This document shows positions 1 to 8,481 of a stretch of 64,000 bases of DNA, piece after piece (the stretch's first letter is position 1; each line of letters begins with the position of its first letter). Origin of the DNA: UBA1847 sp942492205 (GTDB lineage Bacteria > Pseudomonadota > Gammaproteobacteria > Steroidobacterales > Woeseiaceae); NCBI GenBank assembly GCA_942492205.1, contig CALODT010000003.1, positions 248,001 through 312,000 on the forward strand, written 5' to 3'. The notes below the pieces were generated by a model. That model made no database searches and was not told the DNA's origin. It was given only the letters and a program-made list of their open reading frames with translations. The position numbers and the translations under genes were made by a program.

Positions 1-649
1 ACCAAGCTCCACGAGGTGGTGCTCGTCAACAAACGTGTGCACCGGCATCAGCTCGACCGACGTCACGCCGAGAGCCTTCAGGTACTGCAGCACGTCTTTT
101 TGCCGCAGACCGTCAAAGGTGCCGCGCGAGGCTTCTTCGATTGCGGGGTGCAGCATCGTGTAGCCGCGCACGTTGCACTCGTAGAAAACCGTATCCGCCC
201 AGGGAATTCTGGGTGCAGGCGTGATGGTGTCTTCGATCGTTGCGCGCACCACGCTTTTTGGTACATACGGCGCGCTGTCTCTGCTGTTGATCAGCATCTC
301 GTCGCCACCGCCTACATAGTCGAAAATGGCGGGGTGCCAATTCAGTTCGCCGGCAATCTCGCGGGCATAGGGATCCAGCAGCAGCTTGGCTGCATTGCAG
401 CGCAGCCCCTTGGCAGGATCGTAAGGACCGTGAATGCGGTAGCCATAGTGCTGGCCGGCGACCGCAGCCAGGAAGGTAGCCGTTCCAGACGCCGTCCTGG
501 CAGTCAGGCATGTGGTGGATCTGCACCTGCTGTCCGTTGCTGTCAAACAGGCACAACTCGACGCCGTCCGCGACGGCGGAGTAAATCGCGAAATTGGTCC
601 CGGATTCATCGGGAGTCGCCCCTAAAAGATCGGGATTACCGGCGTGCAT
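1..649 (-). pseudogene. glgX: Glycogen debranching enzyme GlgX, N-terminal part, frameshifted and cut by the window edge
   Basis: GlgX hydrolyses the alpha-1,6 branches left on phosphorylase-limit glycogen in the cytoplasm. The first 61 codons read as the CBM48-like start of the family (GNPDLLGATPDESGTNFAIY, then DGVWNGYLPG). Family members continue with GQHYGYR-like sequence three residues later, but here that sequence lies in another frame. Ten bases (457-466) separate the two blocks where nine are expected. The second frame then runs open to the left edge with VFYECNVRGYTMLHP and ELMPVHTF, the start of the GH13 barrel. The ATG at 649 forms a TGATG overlap with the glgP stop, so the two genes are translationally coupled; a TTG at 652 is possible but less likely. 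The frameshift may be real or a sequence error. The shift is not in a homopolymer. The remaining two thirds of the gene lie outside the window. Confidence 0.82.
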
Positions 650-3156
650 CAATCCGCTTTAAGGCTGACAGGGCTGAGATGCCAGATATCCTCGTTGTAG
701 TCGCGCATCGTCCGGTCGGTCGAGAATTGCCCGGATGAAGCCGTGTTGAGGATGCTCATGCGCGTCCAGCGTTCGACGTCCCGATACGCTTCTTCGACCG
801 CCGCCTGCGCGTCGATGAAGCTGCGGAAATCCGCTGCTGTCATCCAGGCATCGGCAGGCTCGCGAATCGATTGCAGGACGGCATCGAAAACGCCCGGTTC
901 GAATCGATTGAAGTGGCCACTTTCTATCAGGTTGATGACGCGGCTGAAGTCTTCGTCGTTGTCGATAATCGCTTGCGGATTGTAAGTGCCGCGCTGCTCT
1001 TTGATCTGATCGACGGTCAGTCCGAACAGGAAGAAGTTCTCCTCGCCGACCGCTTCACGGATCTCCACATTGGCACCGTCGAGCGTGCCAATCGTTACCG
1101 CACCGTTCATCATGAACTTCATGTTGCCCGTACCGGATGCCTCTTTGCCCGCCGTCGAGATTTGTTCCGAGAGGTCTGCGGCAGGACAGATGATCTCCAT
1201 CGCGGATACGTTGTAATCCGGGTAGAAGATCAGCTGCAGCTTGCCGTCCATCGCGGGATCCGAGTTGATGACGCGTGCGACATTGTTGATGCACTTGATC
1301 ACGTTTTTTGCCATCACGTAGCCGGGTGCCGCTTTGCCGCCAATGATGATTGCACGCGGCGCGACCACATTGCCATTGCCGCGACGAATGACCTCATACA
1401 GATGCACCGCATGCAGCAGGTTGAGCAGCTGGCGTTTGTATTCGTGTATGCGCTTCACCTGCACATCGAACAGCATGCCGGGATCGACGCTGAGCCCCGT
1501 CTTCTCCTCAAGATCGCGAGCCAGTCTCAGCTTGTTGCGCAGCTTGACCTTGCGCCACGCCTTTTGGAACGTCTTTTGGTCGGCAAACTTCTTCAGCTTC
1601 TCAAGTTCGCTGAGCTCTGTCGTCCAGCCGTCGCCGATCTTGTCCGTGACAAGTTTTGCGAGCCCTTTATTGCAGGCTGCCAGCCAGCGGCGTTGCGTGA
1701 CACCGTTCGTCTTGTTGTTGAATTTCTTCGGCCACATTTCGGCGAAATCGCGAAATAATCCTTCCCGCAGCAGCTTCGAATGCAGTTCCGCGACACCGTT
1801 AACCGAGAAACTGCCGACGATAGCGAGGTAGGCCATCCGTATCATCGGCTCGCCACCCTCGGCGATCAGCGACATGCGTGCGATGCGGTCATTGTCGCCG
1901 GGCCACCGCTGGCTCACCTCGACAATAAAACGCGCGTTGATCTCGTAAATAATGTCCAGAATACGCGGCAGCAGCCGGCGGAACATGGCGACCGGCCACA
2001 TTTCCAGAGCTTCGGGAAGAAGGGTGTGATTCGTGTACGCCATGGTTGTACGCGTGATTTCCCAGGCGTCGTCCCAGTCAAGCTCGTACTCATCGACGAG
2101 CAATCGCATCAGTTCTGCAATTGCGATAGCCGGATGGGTATCATTCAACTGGTAGCAGTTCTTTTCGGCGTACTTGGAAAAGTCGTCGCCGTGGGCAGCG
2201 GTCCAGTTGCGAAGCTGATCCTGCAGGCTCGCCGAGGCGAGGAAATATTGCTGCTTGAGGCGCAGCTCCTGGCCGTTTTCCGTGGTGGCGTTCGGGTACA
2301 ACACCATAGTTATATTTTCGGCGGCATTTTGCGAAGCCACGGCTTCGGCGTAACTACCGGCGTTGAACTGCTTAAGGTCAAACTCGTCGGTCGCGGACGC
2401 CGACCAGAGTCTCAGCGTGTTGACCACGTCATTACGATAGCCGGGAATCGGCACGTCGAAGGGGATGGCGAGTACGTCCTGGGTTTCAATCCAGGCGTAG
2501 CGGGTCTTGCCCGATGCGTCAGCATAAAGTGCGCTGCGGCCGCCAAACCGTACGGTCTGCGCGAATTCAATACGCTCGATCTCCCATGGGAAGCCTTCAC
2601 GCAGCCAGGAGTCGGGTTCCTCAATCTGGTGTCCGTTTTCAATCCGCTGATGGAACATGCCGTAGTGGTAGCGAATGCCGTAGCCGATGACCGGCAAAGC
2701 CAGCGTAGCGCAGCTGTCGAGGAAGCAGGCGGCCAGGCGACCGAGGCCGCCGTTGCCGAGACCTGCATCCTTCTCTCGTTCGCAGACATCTTCGAGATTC
2801 AGGCCGAGGCGTTCGAGCGCTTCCGCGGTCGCCTCTTCGATATCGAGATTCAGCAACGCATTGCGCAGCAACCGGCCCATCAGGAACTCGAGAGACAGGT
2901 AAGCGACGCGGCGCCGGTCGTCGCGCTGCGTCGCCTTGCGCGTTTTAGCCCAGCGCTCCATCAGGCGGTCACGTGCGGCAAATACGACAGCCTGGTACAG
3001 GAACGGCGATTTCTTGCTGATAGTCTGCCGTCCGAGCATGCGACCGAAGTAGTGTGTGAAATCCTGCAGCATCGCATCAGCGGTCATCGGCAGGCTTGGT
3101 GCCTGCAACAATTCGATATCGCCGACCTCTGTGGTCTTGGGTTTCTTCGCGGCCAT
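649..3156 (-). CDS. glgP: Glycogen/alpha-glucan phosphorylase
   Basis: Releases glucose 1-phosphate from non-reducing ends of glycogen or maltodextrin (GT35, pyridoxal-phosphate dependent). The protein is 835 aa, close to the usual 800-840. It keeps the N-terminal YLSLEFLMGR block, the active-site block RIHEYKRQLLN, and the PLP site EASGTGNMKF with the Schiff-base lysine near residue 680. A strong AAGGAGA ribosome site lies about 8 bases before the ATG at 3156. The gene starts 12 bases after glgB ends and overlaps glgX, so it is the fourth gene of malQ-glgC-glgB-glgP-glgX. It appears intact, unlike its two neighbours. A maltodextrin phosphorylase role cannot be separated from glycogen phosphorylase by sequence; the operon favours glycogen. 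Confidence 0.96.
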   Translation of the reverse strand: MAAKKPKTTEVGDIELLQAPSLPMTADAMLQDFTHYFGRMLGRQTISKKSPFLYQAVVFAARDRLMERWAKTRKATQRDDRRRVAYLSLEFLMGRLLRNALLNLDIEEATAEALERLGLNLEDVCEREKDAGLGNGGLGRLAACFLDSCATLALPVIGYGIRYHYGMFHQRIENGHQIEEPDSWLREGFPWEIERIEFAQTVRFGGRSALYADASGKTRYAWIETQDVLAIPFDVPIPGYRNDVVNTLRLWSASATDEFDLKQFNAGSYAEAVASQNAAENITMVLYPNATTENGQELRLKQQYFLASASLQDQLRNWTAAHGDDFSKYAEKNCYQLNDTHPAIAIAELMRLLVDEYELDWDDAWEITRTTMAYTNHTLLPEALEMWPVAMFRRLLPRILDIIYEINARFIVEVSQRWPGDNDRIARMSLIAEGGEPMIRMAYLAIVGSFSVNGVAELHSKLLREGLFRDFAEMWPKKFNNKTNGVTQRRWLAACNKGLAKLVTDKIGDGWTTELSELEKLKKFADQKTFQKAWRKVKLRNKLRLARDLEEKTGLSVDPGMLFDVQVKRIHEYKRQLLNLLHAVHLYEVIRRGNGNVVAPRAIIIGGKAAPGYVMAKNVIKCINNVARVINSDPAMDGKLQLIFYPDYNVSAMEIICPAADLSEQISTAGKEASGTGNMKFMMNGAVTIGTLDGANVEIREAVGEENFFLFGLTVDQIKEQRGTYNPQAIIDNDEDFSRVINLIESGHFNRFEPGVFDAVLQSIREPADAWMTAADFRSFIDAQAAVEEAYRDVERWTRMSILNTASSGQFSTDRTMRDYNEDIWHLSPVSLKAD

Positions 3157-3168
3157 TCTTGAGTCTCC

Positions 3169-5344
3169 TTACTGCGCCGGCTGGAGTATAAGCGTTGCCA
3201 GCGGTGGCAGCGTCAAGCAGAGGGAATTCGATCGACCGTGCTGGCCGATCTTGTCGGCGGTAAATGCCTTTGCTCCAGCGCCACTGCCGCCGTAGCAGGC
3301 GTCATCCGTGTCGATCAGCAAGCCGAATTCGCCACCGGAGGGTACACCCACCCTGTAGTCGTGGCGCACGATGGGCGTGAGGTTGGTGACGCAAACAACA
3401 TAGCCGCCGTGGCGATCGCGGCGAATCCAGCACAGCACGCTGCTGTCACGGTCGCCGTAGTCGATCCATTCGAATCCGTGCGCCTCGAAATCGACTTCGT
3501 GCAGGGCCGGCGTGTTCTGGTAAACGCGGTTCAGATCGCGGACCAGGCGTTGGACTCCCCGATGTGGTTCGAATTCGAGCAGGTGCCAATCGAGCGACTG
3601 GCCATGATTCCACTCGGCGCGCTGCGCAATGTCGTTGCCCATGAACAGGAGCTTCTTGCCCGGATGCGCAAACATGAAGCCGTAGTAGGCTCGCAGGTTG
3701 GCGAACTGCTGCCAGTCGTCTCCCGGCATGCGGCCGATGATCGAACGCTTGCCATGTACGACCTCATCGTGCGACAGCGGCAACACGAAGTTCTCGGTGA
3801 AAGCGTAGACCAGCCCGAAGGTCATCTTGTCGTGATGATACTTCCGATGCAGCGGATCCTCGGACATGTACAACAGGGTGTCGTTCATCCAGCCCATGTT
3901 CCATTTGTAGGTGAAACCCAGGCCGCCGGCATTGGACAGGCCGCGAGACGCCCGGCCACGCGGTGGATTCCTCCGCGAAGGTCGTCGCACCGTGGGCATG
4001 CACCTCTGTGTTCAGGCGACGCAGGAATGCGACGGCCTCGAGGTTCTCCCTGCCGCCATGCTCGTTCGGAATCCACTCGCCATCTTCGCGCGAGTAGTCG
4101 AGGTAGAGCATCGAGGCGACCGCATCGACGCGCAACGCGTCGATATGAAACTCCTCAATCCAGTACAGCGCGCTGCCGATCAGGTAGTTCATCACCTCGC
4201 GACGGCCAAAGTTGAATATCAGCGTGCCCCAGTCCGCGTGCTCGCCCTTGCGAGGGTCAGCATGTTCGTACAGTGCACTGCCGTCGAAGCGCCGCAGCCC
4301 GTGTTCGTCACTGGGAAAATGCGCCGGCACCCAGTCAACCAGCACAGCGATGCCGTGCGCGTGGCAGCGGTCGACGAAATAGCGAAACTCGTCGGGATCG
4401 CCAAAGCGCTGCGTTGGCGCGAACAGGCCGATGGGCTGGTAGCCCCAGGAGCCGTCAAACGGATGCTCCGAGACCGGCAGCAGCTCGATGTGCGTATAGC
4501 CCATCTCCACGACGTACGTGACCAGCTCGTCCGCAAAATCCCGGTAGGTCAGATAGCTGCCGTCGTCCTTGCGCCGCCATGAGCCGAGATGAACCTCGTA
4601 AATGCTCACCGGCTTGCCCAGGTCAGGTTCGCCCGTCCGGCCCGACATCCAGTTGCCGTCCTGCCAGTCATAATCGCTGTCGAAGACGATCGAAGAGTTA
4701 CCGGGCGGCGCCTCGTGATAGGCGGCGTAAGGGTCGGACTTCAGCGGCAACAGTTTGCCGTCGCTATCGTGAATTTCGTACTTATAAAGAGCGCCTGGAG
4801 CGACCGCCGGAATAAATATTTCCCAGATGCCATTGCCCGGGTGCAGCCGCATTACGTGACGCCGGCCGTCCCAGTGGTTGAAGTCGCCGACCACGCTCAC
4901 CCGTGAGGCATTCGGCGCCCAGACCGCGAAACGCGTACCGGACACCGAAAGGTGCTTGCAGGGGTGCGAACCGAGCTTGCGATAGACGTACTGATCGGAG
5001 CCTTCGCCGAGCAGGTACAGGTCCAGCTCGCCGAGCGTTGATGGGAACCGGTACGTGTCTTCCACCGTAATGCTGTCCCCGGACGAATAGCTGACGCGCA
5101 GCGCATAGCGGCGGATTCGTGCCGGCATGGGACTTTCGAACAGCCCCCCGACATGCACTTTTTGCATGCTGGCGAGCTTCTTGCCGGCGCCGTCGAGCAG
5201 TTCGACGGACTCGGCATCGGGCTGCAGGGTTCGCACGATCCGACCGTTGGGGCCGTCGTGCGGGCCGAGAATGGCAAACGGATTGTTGTGACGGCCTGCG
5301 ACCAGCGCGTCGTACTCGGGGTTACTTGTCATTGTTTTCGTCAT
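3169..5344 (-). pseudogene. glgB: 1,4-alpha-glucan branching enzyme GlgB, split by one frameshift
   Basis: GlgB introduces alpha-1,6 branches into glycogen. Two overlapping frames cover one gene of normal length (about 725 codons; E. coli has 728). The first part holds two CBM48 modules, the barrel motif DGSWGYQP, the nucleophile region DALRVDAVASM (Asp near residue 405) and the acid/base region AEESTAWPGVSRP (Glu near 458). The next family block GGLGFTYKWNMGW is in a different frame. The spacer at 3928-3937 is ten bases where E. coli-type proteins need nine. The second frame carries NFVLPLSHDEVVHGK and the C-terminal beta domain to the stop at 3169. As written, translation would end shortly after the catalytic Glu, in a stop at 3764. 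Either a sequence error or a real inactivation. An ATG at 5332 is an alternative start. Confidence 0.88.
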
Positions 5345-5384
5345 CGCCGAAAAGGTAGGGATCGCAGCTTGTCTGCATGTCCGA

Positions 5385-6674
5385 TTATCGTGTGAAATGC
5401 AGCTGCTGCCCCAGCATGTCGGGTGTCACCAGCGTCAGACCGCTGTCGGTAACGCGGAAGCCCCGTTCACGGTCGGCGTCGTGGTCGATGCCGATCTGCG
5501 TGCCTGCGGGAATAACGGCGCCGCGGTCGATGATGGCGCGCCGGATTTCGCAGTGCTCACCGATATCGACGTCCGGTAACACCACGGAGTCGTGTACGGA
5601 GCTGTAGGAGTGAACGTAGCAGTTTGTGAACATCAGCGAATTGCGGACCGTGGATCCGGAAATGACGCAGCCGCCTGACACCATCGATTGAATCGCCTCG
5701 CCGCGACGCCCGGGGGAATCCCAGACGAACTTGGCTGGCGGCGCCTGTACCTGGTGCGTCCAGATAGGCCAGACCTTGTCGTACAGGTTAAGCTGCGGTG
5801 TCACCGACACCAGCTCCATGTTGGCCTCCCAGTAAGCGTCGAGCGTGCCGACGTCGCGCCAGTAGGCCTGTTCGCCGGTCTCCGGGTCGCGCAGCGGATA
5901 CGCGTAGGCGCGGTAATCCTCAATAATCGACGGAATGATGTTGCGCCCGAAATCGTGCTGAGTTCCCGGCGTGTCCGAGTCCTTGATGGTCTGCTCGTAA
6001 AGAAACTCGGTATTGAAAACGTAATTGCCCATGGACGCGAGGCACAGACCGGGCTTGCCGGGAATCGGGTTCGGTTTTGCCGGTTTCTCGTCAAAGCCGA
6101 TGATGCGCCCTGTTTCATCCACCGTAATGACCCCGAAGGCCCCCGCAGCTTCTTCGATAGGCACTTCTATGCAGCAAATCGTAATGTCCGCGGCGGTATC
6201 AACGTGATAGGCGAGAAAAGACCCATAGTCCATTTTGTAAATGTGATCGCCGCCCAGGATGAGCACCAACCTGGGCTTGTGCGTGCGAATGATGTCGAGA
6301 TTCTGGTAAACGGCGTCAGCCGTGCCTCGATACCACTCACCACCAACACGCTGCGACGCTGGCAGGATCTCGACGAATTCCCGCTCGCCGGCGCCGGACT
6401 GAAACCAGGACCAGCCGCTCAACAGGTGCCGGATCAGGGAATGGGCTTTGTACTGGGTAAGCACGCCAATGCGGCGGATACCGGAGTTGATGCAGTTGGA
6501 CAGGGCGAAATCGATAATGCGGAACTTGCCGCCAAAGTGCAGGCCCGGCTTGGCGCGCCAAGTCGTCAGCTCATAGAGTCGCGAGCCCTGGCCACCGGCC
6601 AGTATCAATGCCAGTGTGTCACGCGTGAGCAGGCTTACATGACGGGCATCGTCCTTGACAGCTATGTTCTTCAT
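5385..6674 (-). CDS. glgC: Glucose-1-phosphate adenylyltransferase (ADP-glucose pyrophosphorylase)
   Basis: Makes ADP-glucose from ATP and glucose 1-phosphate, the committed and regulated step of bacterial glycogen synthesis. The 429-aa product matches the usual 420-431. It begins with the nucleotide-binding GGQGSRLYELT motif and the allosteric/ATP-binding RAKPGLHFGGKFRIIDFALS region (residues about 45-65). GFDEKPAKPNPIPG follows, and the protein ends in a left-handed beta-helix with hexapeptide-like repeats. A purine-rich ribosome site (GGAAGGAAGAG) precedes the ATG at 6674. It lies 73 bases after malQ and 40 before glgB. No glgA (glycogen synthase) is visible in the window; it is presumably beyond the left edge or elsewhere. 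Confidence 0.96.
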   Translation of the reverse strand: MKNIAVKDDARHVSLLTRDTLALILAGGQGSRLYELTTWRAKPGLHFGGKFRIIDFALSNCINSGIRRIGVLTQYKAHSLIRHLLSGWSWFQSGAGEREFVEILPASQRVGGEWYRGTADAVYQNLDIIRTHKPRLVLILGGDHIYKMDYGSFLAYHVDTAADITICCIEVPIEEAAGAFGVITVDETGRIIGFDEKPAKPNPIPGKPGLCLASMGNYVFNTEFLYEQTIKDSDTPGTQHDFGRNIIPSIIEDYRAYAYPLRDPETGEQAYWRDVGTLDAYWEANMELVSVTPQLNLYDKVWPIWTHQVQAPPAKFVWDSPGRRGEAIQSMVSGGCVISGSTVRNSLMFTNCYVHSYSSVHDSVVLPDVDIGEHCEIRRAIIDRGAVIPAGTQIGIDHDADRERGFRVTDSGLTLVTPDMLGQQLHFTR

Positions 6675-6704
6675 TGGGCAACTCTTCCTTCCAGGCTCAT
6701 GTGT

Positions 6705-6725
6705 TATCCGGCTTGTTACCGGATA
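6705..6725 (-). other. Perfect 7-bp hairpin between malQ and glgC
   Basis: TATCCGG and CCGGATA form a perfect 7-bp stem with a 7-base loop in the 73-base gap between malQ and glgC. No T-run follows on the minus strand, so it is not a standard intrinsic terminator. It could mark an mRNA processing or stability point that sets malQ and glg expression apart. This is inference. Confidence 0.35.
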
Positions 6726-6747
6726 CGCAGTCTGCCCGTGAGTTGCC

Positions 6748-8295
6748 TCAGTGGGTTAGCTCGCGCCCGGATTCCCGCACCATCGTCGCGACATTGTCGC
6801 AAACTTCCGGTGTCAATTGTGTCAAGAGTACACGCCAGCGCCAGTTTCCGCCCGGCTTCCCCGGGATATTGAGACGTGCTTCCGATCCCAGGCCCAGGAA
6901 GTCCTGCATCGGGGCAATCGCAAGTCGGGCCTTGGTGGACAGCGCAGCCCTGATCATGTCGAGATGGATCGTCTCGGGTTTGCCGCCGGTGATGGCCAGT
7001 GCCGCGTCCTGCGCGTCGCGTATTTCCTGTGCGGTCCGGATATCGCCGGGGCTGCCAAGAAACCAGCCGATGGTCGTGTCGTTGTCGTGTGTGCCGGTGT
7101 AGCAGACGCTGTTTTCGTCGACATCGGCCAGCGTAAATCCCTCGTCGCAGACATCGAACTGCAGGACCCGCATACCCGGAATCTGGTGCCGATCGCGCAA
7201 CGCTTCGACCTCGGGCGTAATCACGCCGAGGTCTTCTGCCACGATCGGCAGGTTGCCGAACTCCTGTTGCATCGCATCGAAAATCGCATCGCCCGGGCCC
7301 GGCTCCCAGGCCCCGCTGCGCGCCGTCGTGGCGTCCGACGGAACGGACCAGTAAGACTCGAAGCCCCGAAAATGGTCGATTCGAACCAGGTCGGCAAGCT
7401 GCGTCGACGCTCGAAGTCGCTCGATCCACCAGCGGTACCCGTCTCTTGCGTGCATGTTCCAGTCATACAAAGGGTTGCCCCAGAGCTGTCCATCCTCACT
7501 GAAATAGTCAGGCGGTACACCGGCGACATGGTCCGGATGACCGTTCTCGTCGAGGCACAGGATCTCCCTGTTCGCCCACGCATCGGAGCTGTCCAGCGCG
7601 ATGCAGATCGGCATATCCCCGAACAGCGTGATCCCCTTGCTGTGGGCATAATCGCGCAAGCGCCGCCACTGCTCGAAGAAGAAGAACTGCGCCGTCTTGA
7701 TGGCCCTGACATCACCGTTGGCGCTGAGCTCCAATTTTCTGAGCGCTTCCGCATCACGGTGCACATAGGGTGCCTGCCATTCCGGCCAGGGTCGCTCGCC
7801 GTGGCGGGTCTTCAAGATACGAAAGATGGCGTAGTCGTGCAGCCAGGCGGCGTCATTGCCCTGGACAAACTCGAAATAACGGCTTCTGCGCTCGTCGTCT
7901 GCCTTGTAGTGAAAGCGTCGCGCCGCGATGTCGAGCAGCCGGCTCTTGATCGGGATGAGCTTGCCGTAGTCGACATAATCGGTCGGCAAGCTCGTAAGTT
8001 CTTCGACTTCGTGATTTTCGAGCAGCCCCTCCTGCACCAGGTCTGCGATGCTGATGAGCATCTCGTTGCCGGCGAACGTTGACAAAGGCTGGTACGGGGA
8101 GTCTCCGTAAGCCGTTGGCCCTGTTGGTAAAAACTGCCAGACGCCGAGCTGCATGCTGCGCAGGGTATCGACGAATGTCAGGGCTTCAGCGCCGATCTCA
8201 CCGATACCGAAGCGCCCGGGCAAAGACGCGATGTGCAGGCACACGCCACCTTGCCGATTGGCGGGCAGGGTCGGGCTTTCGACGCGCTTTGTCAT
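6748..8295 (-). CDS. malQ: 4-alpha-glucanotransferase (amylomaltase, GH77)
   Basis: Transfers maltosyl and longer glucanyl groups between maltodextrins in the cytoplasm, releasing glucose and building chains that GlgP can use. It has 515 residues, which is the short Thermus/plant-like form rather than the roughly 690-aa E. coli form. Visible motifs are LHIASLPGRFGIGEIG at the N-terminus, VRIDHFRGFESYW with the nucleophile Asp, VAEDLGVITPEV with the acid/base Glu, and THDNDTTIGW. It is the first gene of the glycogen operon and diverges from the TonB receptor gene across a 186-base region that holds a long palindrome. It may therefore be controlled by the same maltodextrin regulator. Confidence 0.95.
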   Translation of the reverse strand: MTKRVESPTLPANRQGGVCLHIASLPGRFGIGEIGAEALTFVDTLRSMQLGVWQFLPTGPTAYGDSPYQPLSTFAGNEMLISIADLVQEGLLENHEVEELTSLPTDYVDYGKLIPIKSRLLDIAARRFHYKADDERRSRYFEFVQGNDAAWLHDYAIFRILKTRHGERPWPEWQAPYVHRDAEALRKLELSANGDVRAIKTAQFFFFEQWRRLRDYAHSKGITLFGDMPICIALDSSDAWANREILCLDENGHPDHVAGVPPDYFSEDGQLWGNPLYDWNMHARDGYRWWIERLRASTQLADLVRIDHFRGFESYWSVPSDATTARSGAWEPGPGDAIFDAMQQEFGNLPIVAEDLGVITPEVEALRDRHQIPGMRVLQFDVCDEGFTLADVDENSVCYTGTHDNDTTIGWFLGSPGDIRTAQEIRDAQDAALAITGGKPETIHLDMIRAALSTKARLAIAPMQDFLGLGSEARLNIPGKPGGNWRWRVLLTQLTPEVCDNVATMVRESGRELTH

Positions 8296-8356
8296 TGGAT
8301 GTCTCAGGGTCTGGCACGATAGCGGCTTACAAAAGTAATGATGGCAATGCTTTGCC

Positions 8357-8407
8357 GCAACTCAATGTATACGTATTCAATTAATGAATACGTATACATT
8401 GAGTTGC
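8357..8407. promoter_or_regulatory. 23-bp perfect inverted repeat, candidate double LacI-family operator
   Basis: Two 23-base arms (8357-8379 and 8385-8407) are exact reverse complements separated by 5 bases. Each arm contains a near-palindrome with a central CG: TGTATACGTATTCA at 8366-8379 and its mirror TGAATACGTATACA at 8385-8398. A central CG in an AT-rich palindrome is typical of LacI-family operators. It lies in the divergent malQ / TonB-receptor promoter region, and a LacI-family gene ends this locus at 28821-29849. A weaker partial copy (CGAATACGCTTCTT) starts at 8414. That the local regulator binds here is inference. Confidence 0.6.
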
Positions 8408-8481
8408 CCGCTCCGAATACGCTTCTTAAGATGGAAGGCACTGCTGTATCCAATTACAAGACCTTCCGGGGGGAAACCTAA

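Noticed and set aside
1780..3162. Long open frame of 460 codons antisense to glgP
   Set aside because: It mirrors a strongly conserved gene in a GC-rich genome, has no recognisable domain or ribosome site, and its composition is that of a reverse-strand shadow.
8357..8407. Palindrome as an intrinsic terminator or IS end
   Set aside because: No T-run follows on either strand, and no transposase or target duplication is nearby; its position between divergent starts favours an operator.
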